Source: an uncultured Eisenbergiella sp.
GTDB lineage: Bacteria > Bacillota > Clostridia > Lachnospirales > Lachnospiraceae
Direction of reading: 5' to 3'
DNA length: 19,894 nt
NCBI GenBank assembly: GCA_910585455.1
Contig: CAJUEL010000066.1
Coordinates: forward strand, 1-19,894
This document shows positions 7,838-14,919 of the stretch, in pieces. The notes beneath the pieces were generated by a model that saw only the letters and a program-made list of their open reading frames with translations, did no database searches and was not told where the DNA came from. Position numbers and translations under genes: made by a program. The stretch's first letter is position 1. The number at the start of each line of letters is the position of its first letter.

Positions 7838-10042
7838 ATGCGTATCTTATTGCTTTTGCGCGGCGCTGCAGGCAGCGGCAAGTCCACATGGGTGGAAAAG
7901 AACCATTTAAAGCCATACACGCTCTCTTCCGACGACATCCGCCTCATGCATCAGAGCCCCGTCATGGGGACAGACGGGCGGCTGCATATCAGTCAGGAAA
8001 ACGGCGAAGCAGTCTGGAAAACCCTGTTCCGCATCCTGCGCGGCAGGCTGCAGCGGGGAGATTTTACAGTGGTGGATGCTACTAATGCCCGGACATCGGA
8101 GCTGCTCCGCTATAAGGAATTATGTTCCGAATACCGCTACCGGATTTACTGTGTGGACTTCACGGCAGTCCCGGCAAAAGAAGCGAAACGGAGGAATGCA
8201 GAACGGGAGGAATTCCGCAGGGTGCCGGATCAGGCAATTGACACCATGTACGTCAGATTTGCCACCCAGAAGGTGCCCTCCGGCATCACGGTGATCAGAC
8301 CGGATGAGCTGGACACAGTCTGGTTAAAAAAGCGGGACTTTTCCCGCTACAGGGCGGTCCATCATATCGGCGACATCCACGGCTGCTACACAGTCCTGCA
8401 GGAATATTTTGCCGCAGAGGGCGGCATGAAGGAGGATGAATTTTATATCTTTCTGGGCGATTACACTGACCGGGGGACGGAGAATGCAGAGGTGATAAAA
8501 TTCCTGCTCTCCATCATGGACAGGGAAAATGTCCTCCTGCTGGAAGGAAACCACGAAAAAAATCTGTGGCTCTGGGCACATGAAGAAGCCTGCCCGGACA
8601 GGGAGTTCGAACTGGTGACAAAGCCCGCGCTGGAGGCGGCAGGGATTAACCGGAAGGAGGTGCGCAGCCTTTACCGCCGTTTCGGACAGTGTGCATGGTA
8701 TGAATACGGCGGAAACAGCTATCTGGTCACCCACGGCGGGCTTGCCGCCCTTCCGGATAACCTGTCGCTGGTGGCAGCGGAGCAGATGATCAGCGGAGCC
8801 GGAAGCTTTGAGGAGGCGGAAGAGATCACGGAGACATTCCGGAAAACCGCGCCGGAGAACTGCTTCCAGATACACGGGCACAGGAATCCGAAAAAAGTAC
8901 CCCTCACGCCGGAGGACAGGGTATTCAATCTGGAGGGACAGGTAGAATACGGCGGCAGCCTGCGCTGCCTTAAGGTCACCCATGAGGGAATCTTCCCGGC
9001 AGAGATCAGAAACCATGTTTATAAAAGTGCGGAGGAGGAGAGCGTACAGAAGGCGCTGTCGGAAAGCCCGGCGGCGGATGTGCTGATCGCTTTGCGTAAC
9101 AATAAGTACATCACGGAAAGGAAATACGGACCCTTTTCCTCCTTCAACTTTTCGGATGAAGCCTTCCACGGCAGGGTCTGGAACAGCCAGACGGTGAAGG
9201 CGAGGGGGCTCTGGCTGGATACGGTGAAGGGAAAAGTGGCAGCAAGGTCCTATGACAAATTTTTCAATATCGGGGAACGGGAAGAGACCCGGATAGATGC
9301 GCTGCAGCGCAGGCTCTGTTTTCCGGTGAGCGTCTATGTAAAAGAAAACGGGTATCTGGGCATCGTCAGCTATAACGGATATGAGGATGAACTGCTCGTT
9401 GCCTGCAAATCCACCATGGACAGCCGGTTTGCAGAGTGGTTTGGGGAAATGCTGCGCGCGAAGGTTTCCGCCGGGCATCTGGAAGGGATGAAGGAATACA
9501 TAAAGGAGAAGGATGTCTCCTTTGTGTTCGAATGCGTTGACATGGAGCACGACCCGCACATCATAGAATACCCGGAGAGCCGCCTTTTCCTGCTGGATAT
9601 CCTCCACAATGAGCCGGAGACAAAAAAATACAGCTATGAAAAGCTATGTGCGGTGGCGGAACGCTTCGGGCTGGCCCCGAAGGAAAAAGCCTGTGAAATA
9701 CCGGACTGGCAGACCTTTTTTGACTGGTACCGGGATATCCGGCGGGAAGAGTACCGGTATCAGGGACGCCGGACAGAGGGCTTCGTGGCGGAGGACAGCA
9801 AAGGGTATATGGTAAAGGTAAAGCTCCCATACTATCAGTTCTGGAAGCAGATGCGCGGCGTAGCCCGTGAGGTGGCAAAGAAGGGCTCGGTCACCAATAC
9901 CGCCATGCTGACAACGCCGGAAGCGAATCTGTTTTACAGCTGGCTGCGGGAGAAATATGCGGCGGGAGAGTTAAGGAAGATGCCGAAGGATATCTGCAGC
10001 CTGCGCAGGAGGTTTCTGGAAAGCGGGAGGGCAAAGGAGTGA
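7838..10042 (+). CDS. trifunctional RNA-repair enzyme: polynucleotide kinase, metallophosphatase and Rnl1/Trl1-type ligase
   Basis: This 734-residue cytoplasmic enzyme should heal and seal broken RNA. The kinase domain (1-165) has P-loop GAAGSGKST (9-17) and VVDATNAR around D80. The phosphatase domain (170-370) has GDIHG (D179, H181), GDYTDRG (D208, D211), GNHE (N238, H239), THGG (H299) and GHRNP (H346 to H348 region), the full binuclear metallophosphoesterase set. The ligase domain (about 390-734) has YDKFFNIGE (472-480), motif I KENG with nucleotidyl Lys502, FVFECVD (E565), EGFV (647-650) and VKVK (K660, K662). The domain order matches clostridial Pnkp, but the FFN-x-GE to KENG spacing is that of Rnl1 and fungal tRNA ligases. 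AAAGGAGG (7826-7833) supports ATG 7838. It is a single-gene unit, flanked by terminators on both sides. Confidence 0.9.
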   Translation: MRILLLLRGAAGSGKSTWVEKNHLKPYTLSSDDIRLMHQSPVMGTDGRLHISQENGEAVWKTLFRILRGRLQRGDFTVVDATNARTSELLRYKELCSEYRYRIYCVDFTAVPAKEAKRRNAEREEFRRVPDQAIDTMYVRFATQKVPSGITVIRPDELDTVWLKKRDFSRYRAVHHIGDIHGCYTVLQEYFAAEGGMKEDEFYIFLGDYTDRGTENAEVIKFLLSIMDRENVLLLEGNHEKNLWLWAHEEACPDREFELVTKPALEAAGINRKEVRSLYRRFGQCAWYEYGGNSYLVTHGGLAALPDNLSLVAAEQMISGAGSFEEAEEITETFRKTAPENCFQIHGHRNPKKVPLTPEDRVFNLEGQVEYGGSLRCLKVTHEGIFPAEIRNHVYKSAEEESVQKALSESPAADVLIALRNNKYITERKYGPFSSFNFSDEAFHGRVWNSQTVKARGLWLDTVKGKVAARSYDKFFNIGEREETRIDALQRRLCFPVSVYVKENGYLGIVSYNGYEDELLVACKSTMDSRFAEWFGEMLRAKVSAGHLEGMKEYIKEKDVSFVFECVDMEHDPHIIEYPESRLFLLDILHNEPETKKYSYEKLCAVAERFGLAPKEKACEIPDWQTFFDWYRDIRREEYRYQGRRTEGFVAEDSKGYMVKVKLPYYQFWKQMRGVAREVAKKGSVTNTAMLTTPEANLFYSWLREKYAAGELRKMPKDICSLRRRFLESGRAKE

Positions 10043-10054
10043 GGACAGTTTATA

Positions 10055-10090
10055 AGGGAGCGTTCTTTTGGCAGACGCTCCCTTTCTTTT
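10055..10090 (+). terminator. intrinsic terminator after the RNA-repair gene
   Basis: AGGGAGCGT (10055-10063) pairs with ACGCTCCCT (10075-10083) around an 11-base loop and is followed by TTCTTTT. Confidence 0.85.
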
Positions 10091-10137
10091 GCCCGTAAAC
10101 AGGTTTATTTGAAAAAATATTAAAAAAAGCAGAAAAA

Positions 10138-10152
10138 TGACAGGATATGTCA
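10138..10152. promoter_or_regulatory. perfect inverted repeat, putative operator copy B
   Basis: TGACAGGATATGTCA (arms extend to ATGACA/TGTCAT) lies 63 bases before the zinc-ribbon gene. It matches copy A at 14 of 15 bases. TATGAT (10164-10169) follows at the same offset as TATACT does in copy A. Confidence 0.5.
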
Positions 10153-10215
10153 TTCTGTGAATGTATGATTAAGGAACACACAGGATAAAAATACAGACAC
10201 AAGGAGGATGAGAGC

Positions 10216-11061
10216 ATGTTTTGTAAAAACTGTGGAAAAGAACTGGCTGATGATGCAAAATTCTGTCCTGTCTGCGGGGTGAAAAGGGAGGGGACTCTGG
10301 TACATACGAGCGCGCAGGATATGGGGACGAAAGCGACAGAGGAACAATTGAATATGGAAATGATGCCCGCACATCCAAAAGCAGACGGCAACAAAACGGG
10401 CAGCAGCAAAGCGAGCGGGAATATCATTTCCCGGATCTGGAACAGCCCCTTGTTTACAAAAGTGGCAATCAAATTCGGGAATATTCTTGAAATCCTGGAA
10501 GGGATCATCTTTGTGATTCTTGCCAGATTTCTGTTTCAGGAAAAAGGCTTCTGGGGCTACGCTTTCGGAATTCTTTTCGGGCTGGGCGGACTTGCCAGCT
10601 GCATCAACGGCGTCATGGCTCTGATATCCCGGAAAAAGAATGGGGATGCTGGTGAACTGCCGGATGAAGCTGCCATCAATAAAAAGAAAAAGAATCTCTG
10701 CATCGGGACAGTGGTGATCATAATTGCCCTGATAGTTGTCGTGAAAACCGGTGGAGGAACCTATACCATCATAAGGTCAATTTCCTTTGACGATATTGGA
10801 ACGGAGACGATCGGCGAGCTTGTGGATGAAAACATAAAAGCTCCGGAATGGTCACAAAAGAAGCTGGATGGAGACACAAAGCTGGTGTATGTGGAAGGAT
10901 ACTGCCCGGACTATGGACAGACAATCAGAATTGAATTTTATTATGAAAAGACAGGCGATGGTTCCTTTGAAGTATCGCTGAACGGAATAAGCTGGCCGGA
11001 CAGTGGGGAAGAGCTGGGCGCACTGGAGGCAGCCATTTTGTGGGCATCCTTTTATGAGTAA
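10216..11061 (+). CDS. zinc-ribbon membrane protein
   Basis: This 281-residue protein begins with a zinc ribbon (C3, C6, C17, C20, in the form CxNCGKEL, then FCPVCG). A flexible linker follows (25-75). Hydrophobic segments lie at about 90-107, 112-136 and 161-177. A C-terminal domain of about 100 residues begins near RSISFDDIG and contains WSQKKLDGDTKLVYVEGYCPD. The odd number of segments would put the ribbon and the C-terminal domain on opposite sides of the membrane, with the ribbon presumably cytoplasmic. AAGGAGG (10201-10207) lies 8 bases before ATG 10216. This domain plan is common in Clostridia, but the function is generally unknown. The preceding inverted repeat suggests shared control with the 231-residue gene. 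A terminator follows the stop. Confidence 0.88.
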   Translation: MFCKNCGKELADDAKFCPVCGVKREGTLVHTSAQDMGTKATEEQLNMEMMPAHPKADGNKTGSSKASGNIISRIWNSPLFTKVAIKFGNILEILEGIIFVILARFLFQEKGFWGYAFGILFGLGGLASCINGVMALISRKKNGDAGELPDEAAINKKKKNLCIGTVVIIIALIVVVKTGGGTYTIIRSISFDDIGTETIGELVDENIKAPEWSQKKLDGDTKLVYVEGYCPDYGQTIRIEFYYEKTGDGSFEVSLNGISWPDSGEELGALEAAILWASFYE

Positions 11062-11101
11062 GCGGTTGTCTGGCTCCCATTAACGGAATCCGTGAAGCAT
11101 C

Positions 11102-11135
11102 ATCCGCAGGATGGAAAAGCATCCTGCGGATTTTC
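11102..11135 (+). terminator. intrinsic terminator after the zinc-ribbon gene
   Basis: A perfect 12-bp stem, ATCCGCAGGATG (11102-11113) with CATCCTGCGGAT (11120-11131), has a 6-base loop and TTTT after it. Confidence 0.9.
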
Positions 11136-11142
11136 ATTCATG

Positions 11143-11177
11143 ACAATAGAATTCTCGCAGGGCGTGAATTCTATTGT
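11143..11177. repeat. second inverted repeat behind the terminator
   Basis: ACAATAGAATTC (11143-11154) pairs perfectly with GAATTCTATTGT (11166-11177) around an 11-base loop. It lacks a long T tract and is AT-rich, so it is a weak terminator at best; an operator or the scar of a lost element is possible. The stretch 11178-11320 holds nothing else I can support. Confidence 0.6.
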
Positions 11178-11320
11178 TTATCAGGGTCATCCCGTGGAAG
11201 AATCTGAAAGGATATATAAATCCAACAGGAAGCTGAGTGACCGGTTTGAAGTGGATGAAGGTTGGGGATAGATTTTGCATTTCCGTATTTGCATTGCCTG
11301 CAGGCTTAACGAAATGCAGA

Positions 11321-11349
11321 TTGCTTTTCCCCGTTGGATGTGGTACAAT
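11321..11349 (+). promoter_or_regulatory. predicted housekeeping promoter for the TraX-like gene
   Basis: TTGCTT (11321-11326) and TACAAT (11344-11349) are separated by 17 bases, and TGG just before the -10 makes it an extended -10. The leader to ATG 11406 would be about 50 bases. Confidence 0.6.
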
Positions 11350-11405
11350 TTTTTCCAATACACACTGACAAATCGGAAAGCTGAGGAGAAAGACCTGGGC
11401 GAAGT

Positions 11406-12149
11406 ATGGGGAATCTGATTCAAAAAGCTGGATTAAACTCAAACCAAATTAAATTGATTGCCATTATTGCAATGACAATAGACCATATTGTCTGGCTTCT
11501 GTTTCCGGGATGTCAGCATATATGGTGGGTGTGGTGTCTGCACGTTATTGGCAGAATAACGGCGCCCGTTATGTGGTTTTTTATAGCAGAAGGCTTTTAT
11601 TACACCCGAAATGTGAAAAAGTACATTGGGAGATTATTTCTGTTTGCGGTCATATCTCATTTCGCATACAATTTTGCAGGTGGAATACCCTTTATTCCCA
11701 TTGGAATTTTTAATCAAACGGGAGTCATGTGGTCACTTGCGTGGGCGGTTGTCCTGATGGTTGTTTTCACTACTGAAAAGCTGAAACAATGGCAGAAAAT
11801 AATCTGTACTATTCTGATATGCCTTATCACGTTTCCTGCGGACTGGTCGTGTATAGCGGCAATGTGTCCGGTGTTCCTTTATCTTCATAGGGACAGTTTC
11901 AAAAAGCAGGCGCTTTCGATTGTGATATGGTCATTGCTTTATGCGATTGTTTATTTCTTTGTGTTGGATAAACTCTATGGAATACTGCAAATGTTTACGG
12001 TATTGTCTATTCCTGTTCTTGGCTGTTACAACGGGGAGAGGGGAAAATGGAAAGGCATGAAATGGGTATTCTATATTTATTATCCGGCGCATCTTTTTGT
12101 CATTGGAATGATTCGCGTTTTTATTGGAAGCGGCAGCATTTTCATCTAA
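11406..12149 (+). CDS. TraX-family integral membrane protein
   Basis: This 247-residue polytopic membrane protein starts with LNSNQIKLIAIIAMTIDHIV, the N-terminal signature of the TraX family. It also has HVIGRITAPVMWFFIAEGFYYTRNVKKY and, further on, HFAYNFAGG, all typical of chromosomal TraX-like proteins in Firmicutes. About seven or eight hydrophobic segments cover nearly the whole chain. In F-type plasmids TraX acetylates pilin, and the family is related to membrane acyltransferases; the chromosomal role is unknown. Nothing conjugative is nearby, so I give no gene symbol. GAGGAG at 11383-11388 is 17 bases from ATG 11406, an unusually long spacing, and no other in-frame start is present. 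It runs in the same direction as the transporter gene 107 bases later. Confidence 0.88.
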   Translation: MGNLIQKAGLNSNQIKLIAIIAMTIDHIVWLLFPGCQHIWWVWCLHVIGRITAPVMWFFIAEGFYYTRNVKKYIGRLFLFAVISHFAYNFAGGIPFIPIGIFNQTGVMWSLAWAVVLMVVFTTEKLKQWQKIICTILICLITFPADWSCIAAMCPVFLYLHRDSFKKQALSIVIWSLLYAIVYFFVLDKLYGILQMFTVLSIPVLGCYNGERGKWKGMKWVFYIYYPAHLFVIGMIRVFIGSGSIFI

Positions 12150-12235
12150 TATGACAGGCAGGACGACAGCTTCCGGTTTATTGGTCAGATAAAAACGCAG
12201 AGAATCTGCAAAATAAGGAATCACAGAAAGGAACG

Positions 12236-12247
12236 GGGAAATTTCCC
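12236..12247. repeat. short palindrome in the transporter leader
   Basis: GGGAAATTTCCC is a perfect 12-bp palindrome between the purine-rich GAAAGGAACGGGG and the ATG at 12257. The candidate ribosome site is otherwise too far upstream, so folding here could affect translation. This is speculative. Confidence 0.35.
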
Positions 12248-12256
12248 GAAAACAGT

Positions 12257-13663
12257 ATGAAAAAAGAAAAGGACAGAAATTCATTTTCAGGATCTATCGG
12301 TTTTGTGTTGACTGCGGCGGGGAGTGCGGTCGGTCTGGGGAACATATGGCGTTTTCCGTATCTGGCAGCTAAGGACGGCGGCGGCCTGTATCTGGCGCTT
12401 TATTTGATTCTGGCGCTCACCTTCGGCTTTACGCTGCTGACCACAGAGATTGCCATAGGGAGAAAGACAAAGCAGAGTCCGCTGACGGCATATGGAAAAT
12501 TAAAGCCGAAATGGGGATTTCTCGGCGCGATTGCATGTCTGGTGCCCGTCATCATTTTTCCGTATTACTGTGTGATCGGCGGATGGGTGATCAAATATTT
12601 TCTCGCATATATGACGGGCAGCGGAAGCGCGGCGACGGAGGATGGTTATTTTACAGGGTTCATTACGGGTTCCTGGCAGCCGATTGTGCTGACGGCATTA
12701 TTCATGTTTATGGTTGCGTTTATCGTATTTCGGGGCATCAATAAGGGAATTGAGGCGAGCTCAAAGATTCTGATGCCGCTGCTGTTGCTTTTGGTCATCG
12801 GAATATCAGTTTTTTCGCTGACGATCCATTATCAGGATGAATCCGGCGTGACGAGGACCGGAATGGAAGGCTTCTGGATTTATGTGATTCCGGATTTGAG
12901 CAAAATGACGGTAAAGAGCTTTTTCACCGTGCTGCTGGACGCTATGGGGCAGCTGTTTTTCAGCCTGAGCGTAGCGATGGGGATCATGGTGGCGTATGGG
13001 TCCTATGTCAGGGACGATGCCAATCTGGTAAAATCGATCAATCAGATTGAGCTGTTTGATACGGCTGTCGCGTTTTTAGCGGGGGTCATGATCATTCCCA
13101 CTGTGTACACGTTCATGGGAAAAGAGGGCATGGCGGCATCGGGACCGAGCCTGATGTTTGTTTCCCTGCCAAAGGTATTTTCATCGATGGGTAAAATCGG
13201 CAATCTGGTGGGCTGTCTGTTTTTTGCGATGGTACTGTTTGCCGCGCTGACGAGCGCGGTGTCCGTCCTGGAGGCGGTGGTATCCAGCTTTATGGACAGA
13301 TTTCATATCACGCGCACAAAGGCGGCGGTCATTGAAGTCGTGATCGCCCTCATCGGCGGAATCATCGTGTGCCTTGGGTATAACAGGCTGTATTTTGAAG
13401 TCAATCTGCCAAACGGGACCACTGCGCAGATTTTGGATATCATGGATTTTATCAGTAACAATTTCCTGATGCCTCTGGTGGCAATCGGAACCTGTGTGCT
13501 GATTGGCTGGGTGCTCAAACCTCAAATTGTGATCGATGAGGTGGAAAAATCCGGCAATCCGTTTTCCAGAAAGCGGTTATATATTGTGATGATCCGGTAT
13601 ATTGCGCCGGTGCTGTTGGTGATTTTGCTGCTGAAATCATTGGGGATACTGACCATCATATAG
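12257..13663 (+). CDS. sodium:neurotransmitter-symporter (NSS/SNF) family transporter
   Basis: This 468-residue secondary transporter probably imports an amino acid with Na+. The first segment is the family signature SIGFVLTAAGSAVGLGNIWR followed by FPYLAAKDGGG, which carries the unwound TM1 and sodium-site residues. Also visible are TTEIAIGRKTKQSPLTAYG, FPYYCVIGGWVIKY in TM3, and GQLFFSLSVAMGIMVAYGSY in TM6, typical of LeuT and MhsT relatives. About 11-12 hydrophobic segments are present, and the length matches bacterial members (440-510). The substrate cannot be read from sequence alone. No strong ribosome site is seen close to ATG 12257; GAAAGGA lies about 25 bases upstream. The next gene has its own promoter. 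Confidence 0.94.
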   Translation: MKKEKDRNSFSGSIGFVLTAAGSAVGLGNIWRFPYLAAKDGGGLYLALYLILALTFGFTLLTTEIAIGRKTKQSPLTAYGKLKPKWGFLGAIACLVPVIIFPYYCVIGGWVIKYFLAYMTGSGSAATEDGYFTGFITGSWQPIVLTALFMFMVAFIVFRGINKGIEASSKILMPLLLLLVIGISVFSLTIHYQDESGVTRTGMEGFWIYVIPDLSKMTVKSFFTVLLDAMGQLFFSLSVAMGIMVAYGSYVRDDANLVKSINQIELFDTAVAFLAGVMIIPTVYTFMGKEGMAASGPSLMFVSLPKVFSSMGKIGNLVGCLFFAMVLFAALTSAVSVLEAVVSSFMDRFHITRTKAAVIEVVIALIGGIIVCLGYNRLYFEVNLPNGTTAQILDIMDFISNNFLMPLVAIGTCVLIGWVLKPQIVIDEVEKSGNPFSRKRLYIVMIRYIAPVLLVILLLKSLGILTII

Positions 13664-13680
13664 AAATCAGAAGAAGTGCT

Positions 13681-13709
13681 TTACACTGCCGGTGGCTTTC
13701 TGCTATAAT
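13681..13709 (+). promoter_or_regulatory. predicted housekeeping promoter for the DUF1905-papain-like gene
   Basis: TTACAC (13681-13686, or TTTACA one base earlier) lies 17 bases before a perfect TATAAT (13704-13709) with an extended TGC. ATG 13768 would have a leader of about 50 bases. Confidence 0.7.
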
Positions 13710-13767
13710 AAAAATGCCGAAAAACCATCGTTTGCGGTAATAATCATGATTGGGTGAGGGAAAAGCG

Positions 13768-14430
13768 ATGAAGTATACTTTTGAAGCGGAAATTTCTAAA
13801 AATGAGACCGGCGGCACGATCAAGATTCCCTTTAATGTCTGGGAAATCTGCAAAAAGGAAGGCGCCGTTCCGGTCAAGGTGCGGATCGGGGAAACTGTGT
13901 TTGTGTGTAACCTGAATCCGGAAGGAAACGGCTATTACAATATCCCGGTGCAGGAAAGCATCTTGCAGCAGTTCGAGACGGAGAAGGTCTATCCTGTCAC
14001 CTTCCGGATCACCAAATCCAGTGCGGAGGACAGCCCCTACAGCACCGGCAATCCGATCCGCAGAATCGACAGCATGGAGCCGGTGATTCAGCCCCATGAC
14101 GGTCTTTGCGGACAGGCCTGTGTGGCGATGCTGGCAGGCATCACGCTGGAGGAGGCGATCGATACCATGCACTGTGGGGAATGGCAGGCGACGATGGATA
14201 AGATCGTCAGCGCGTTAAACTATTTCGGCATCGATCACTCAGAGGAGATCATTTACACGAACGGCAAGGAGGATGTGACGCTGCCGAAGTGTTGTATCAT
14301 CATGGAGAAAATGGGAAGATACAGCCATTATCTGGTTTACTTTGACGGGAAGGGATACGATTCCAATCTGGGCGTGATCGCGCATTATGACCTGACGAAG
14401 ATCAAGGGATATATGGAAATTTATGTATAA
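13768..14430 (+). CDS. fusion of a DUF1905 domain with a papain-like (C39-like) cysteine peptidase domain
   Basis: This 220-residue protein starts at ATG 13768, behind GAGGGA (13756-13761); a TTG six codons earlier is less likely. Residues 1-80 match DUF1905, with FEAEISKNETGGTIKIPF, then VPVKVRIGETVF, then GYYNIPV. Residues 105-220 look like a papain-like fold: Q108, then CGQACVAMLAG with likely nucleophile C114, SHYLVY with H187, and YDSN with D198. That order (Gln, Cys, His, Asp) is the C39-like set. No signal peptide or membrane segment is seen, so it should act in the cytoplasm. The substrate is unknown; peptide processing, deamidation or an acyl-transfer role are possible. It is followed 24 bases later by the FakA-type gene in the same direction. 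Confidence 0.78.
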   Translation: MKYTFEAEISKNETGGTIKIPFNVWEICKKEGAVPVKVRIGETVFVCNLNPEGNGYYNIPVQESILQQFETEKVYPVTFRITKSSAEDSPYSTGNPIRRIDSMEPVIQPHDGLCGQACVAMLAGITLEEAIDTMHCGEWQATMDKIVSALNYFGIDHSEEIIYTNGKEDVTLPKCCIIMEKMGRYSHYLVYFDGKGYDSNLGVIAHYDLTKIKGYMEIYV

Positions 14431-14454
14431 AATGAATGTGGGAGGTACCCGGAG

Positions 14455-14706
14455 ATGCTGGAATTTAAATACGACACGCAGCTTCTGATTGAAGGCGAGG
14501 ATCTGGATGAAGATGAGATCAGCGAATATTTTGAGACGCATTTCAAGGGCGATTGCCTGCTGGCGGTGGGAGATGATGAGCTGATCAAAATTCATTTTCA
14601 CACCAACGAGCCCTGGAAGGTGCTTGAATACTGCGCTACGCTGGGAGAAATCTATGATATCGTGGTGGAGGATATGGACAGGCAGTCGAGAGGCTTAAAG
14701 GGTTGA
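14455..14706 (+). CDS. stand-alone FakA/YloV-type middle domain
   Basis: This 83-residue acidic protein starts at ATG 14455, with GGAGG (14441-14445) 9 bases upstream. It matches one stretch of the fatty-acid kinase FakA (DAK1/DegV-linked family): LLAVGDDELIKIHFHTNEPW, then KVLEYCATLGEI, then VVEDMDRQ. In FakA the corresponding part reads like GDSLVVVGDDDLVKVHVHTN and supports zinc and FakB binding. The H-x-H pair is kept here (H47, H49), but the Cys expected near the start appears to be Asp7. No kinase domain is present, so it is not itself a kinase. It may act with a separate FakA/FakB pair or bind a FakB-like protein. It follows the papain-like gene and probably shares its transcript. Confidence 0.7.
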   Translation: MLEFKYDTQLLIEGEDLDEDEISEYFETHFKGDCLLAVGDDELIKIHFHTNEPWKVLEYCATLGEIYDIVVEDMDRQSRGLKG

Positions 14707-14824
14707 AGCATTTGAGAAATGTCTGTGCAGGCTGTGCGGGATATGAACAGGCACGGCGAAGAGGTTCATGCGCACCCGCGCTGAAAGGAAAAGCGCCTGT
14801 CGGCGTGCATGGCGTATGATTTTT

Positions 14825-14856
14825 AAAAGGGACTGTTTTGCAGACAGTCCCTTTTT
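14825..14856. terminator. bidirectional terminator between convergent genes
   Basis: AAAAGGGACTGT (14825-14836) pairs with ACAGTCCCTTTT (14844-14855) around a 7-base loop, with A/T tracts on both sides. It can end the plus-strand FakA-type unit and the minus-strand aroA unit. The 120 bases before it hold no gene I can support. Confidence 0.88.
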
Positions 14857-14919
14857 GATGAAGAAAAATGTATCAGCGGTCTGCCGGACAGGGTAAATCC
14901 CGGAGCATCATAAGCCTGT

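Noticed and set aside
8324..9607. A 427-codon open frame on the minus strand.
   Set aside because: It lies opposite the RNA-repair gene, whose domain motifs are all in the plus frame; it has no recognisable domain.
11140..11271. A 43-residue ORF starting at ATG 11140, between the zinc-ribbon and TraX-like genes.
   Set aside because: It has no ribosome site, begins within the terminator and hairpin region, and shows no recognisable motif.
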